Assembly: GCA_027063325.1 (NCBI GenBank)
Contig: JAMOSA010000300.1
Coordinates: forward strand, 1-5,376
Length of the DNA: 5,376 bases
Reading direction: 5' to 3'
Source: Campylobacteraceae bacterium
GTDB taxonomy: Bacteria; Campylobacterota; Campylobacteria; Campylobacterales; Sulfurovaceae
This document shows, piece after piece, positions 5,076 through 5,376 of the stretch (position 1 is the first letter of the stretch; each line of letters opens with the position of its first letter). The notes beneath the pieces were generated by a model. It ran no database searches and was not told where the DNA came from. It saw only the letters and a program-made list of their open reading frames with translations. Position numbers and translations under genes: made by a program.

Positions 5076-5376
5076 CTACCACATATAGAGATTTTCATAC
5101 TCCCTCAATTTTACTCTTTTGGTTTTGTAATCAGGTATATATTTACCAACTAATGCCCAAAACTCTTTTGAGTGATTTTTATGTACTATATGTGACAACT
5201 CATGTACTATTATATACTCTATCAAATCATCAGGAAGCATAAGCAATCTGGTATTTAGTGAAATATTATTTGTAGATGAACAACTACCCCATCTACTTTT
5301 GGCTCTTCTAAATGATACTCTATTTGCTTTTAACTGCATTTGTATCTCTATCTTTTTGAAAATAGGCAAAATTGAG
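5076..5376 (-). CDS. YgjP/DUF45-type M48-like zinc metallopeptidase, C-terminal part
   Basis: The reading frame is open through the right edge, so this is the C-terminal hundred residues of a protein whose family is usually 220-240 long. The TTG at 5369 is not a credible start: in-frame codons for S-I-L precede it and the family needs an N-terminal half. The fragment carries the DUF45 signature SRWGSCS, then SLNTRLLMLPDDLIEYIIVH, then HELSHIVHKNH at 5204-5172. The two His and the Glu of HExxH plus the third His five residues on form a complete zinc site. It continues with SKEFWALVGKYIPDYK, also typical. The reaction is presumed metal-dependent peptide hydrolysis; the family's substrate is unclear (COG1451, annotated as predicted metal-dependent hydrolase or SprT-like). 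It ends 169 bp before the DUF4212 gene, and the next unit appears to have its own promoter, so a functional link is not implied. Confidence 0.9.
   Translation of the reverse strand, partial: SILPIFKKIEIQMQLKANRVSFRRAKSRWGSCSSTNNISLNTRLLMLPDDLIEYIIVHELSHIVHKNHSKEFWALVGKYIPDYKTKRVKLREYENLYMW

Noticed and set aside
5367..5369. TTG as a real start giving a complete 97-residue metallopeptidase
   Set aside because: The frame stays open to the window edge and the DUF45 family has an N-terminal half that would be missing; it is a fragment by truncation of the window.

Overview
The window is AT-rich with compact, same-strand genes. Every gene I can support lies on the minus strand, so transcription runs from right (5376) to left (1). 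Codon choice (TTA/CTA/ATA-rich), short AT-rich spacers and gene content suggest a Campylobacterota (former Epsilonproteobacteria) genome of the Sulfurimonas/Sulfurovum/Arcobacter kind. This is inferred from style and family distribution, not from a marker gene. I see no rRNA, tRNA, IS element, CRISPR array, prophage or other sign of recent transfer.

Layout in transcription order. (1) 5376-5076: C-terminal part of a YgjP/DUF45-type zinc metallopeptidase, cut by the window edge. (2) 5075-4907: a 169-bp spacer with a candidate sigma-70 promoter, a leader hairpin and a very strong Shine-Dalgarno for the next gene. (3) 4906-4652: DUF4212, the two-helix small subunit of a solute:sodium symporter. 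(4) 4641-2767: the 13-helix large subunit of the same transporter (VC_2705 subfamily, related to acetate permease ActP), with a long hydrophilic loop carrying an EF-hand-like motif. (5) 2766-2555: a spacer with an intrinsic terminator, an AT-rich 9-bp inverted repeat and a candidate promoter. (6) 2554-731: a signalling protein made of a cNMP-binding-like domain, a CBS pair and a DUF294 nucleotidyltransferase. (7) 734-108: a DEDDh 3'-5' exonuclease whose start overlaps the previous stop by 4 bp. (8) 77-1: the start of another minus-strand gene, cut by the left edge.

Genes 3, 4, 6 and 7 form a recurring association in Proteobacteria: small subunit, symporter, CBS/DUF294 protein, DnaQ-like nuclease. 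From memory, Pseudomonas aeruginosa PA3235-PA3232 has the same order. The transporter pair probably brings in acetate or another small carboxylate with Na+. The DUF294 protein and the exonuclease look like a co-translated regulatory pair of unknown target. That pair is the least understood part of the window: a ligand-sensing nucleotidyltransferase beside a nuclease-fold enzyme invites a modify/unmodify hypothesis, which is inference only.
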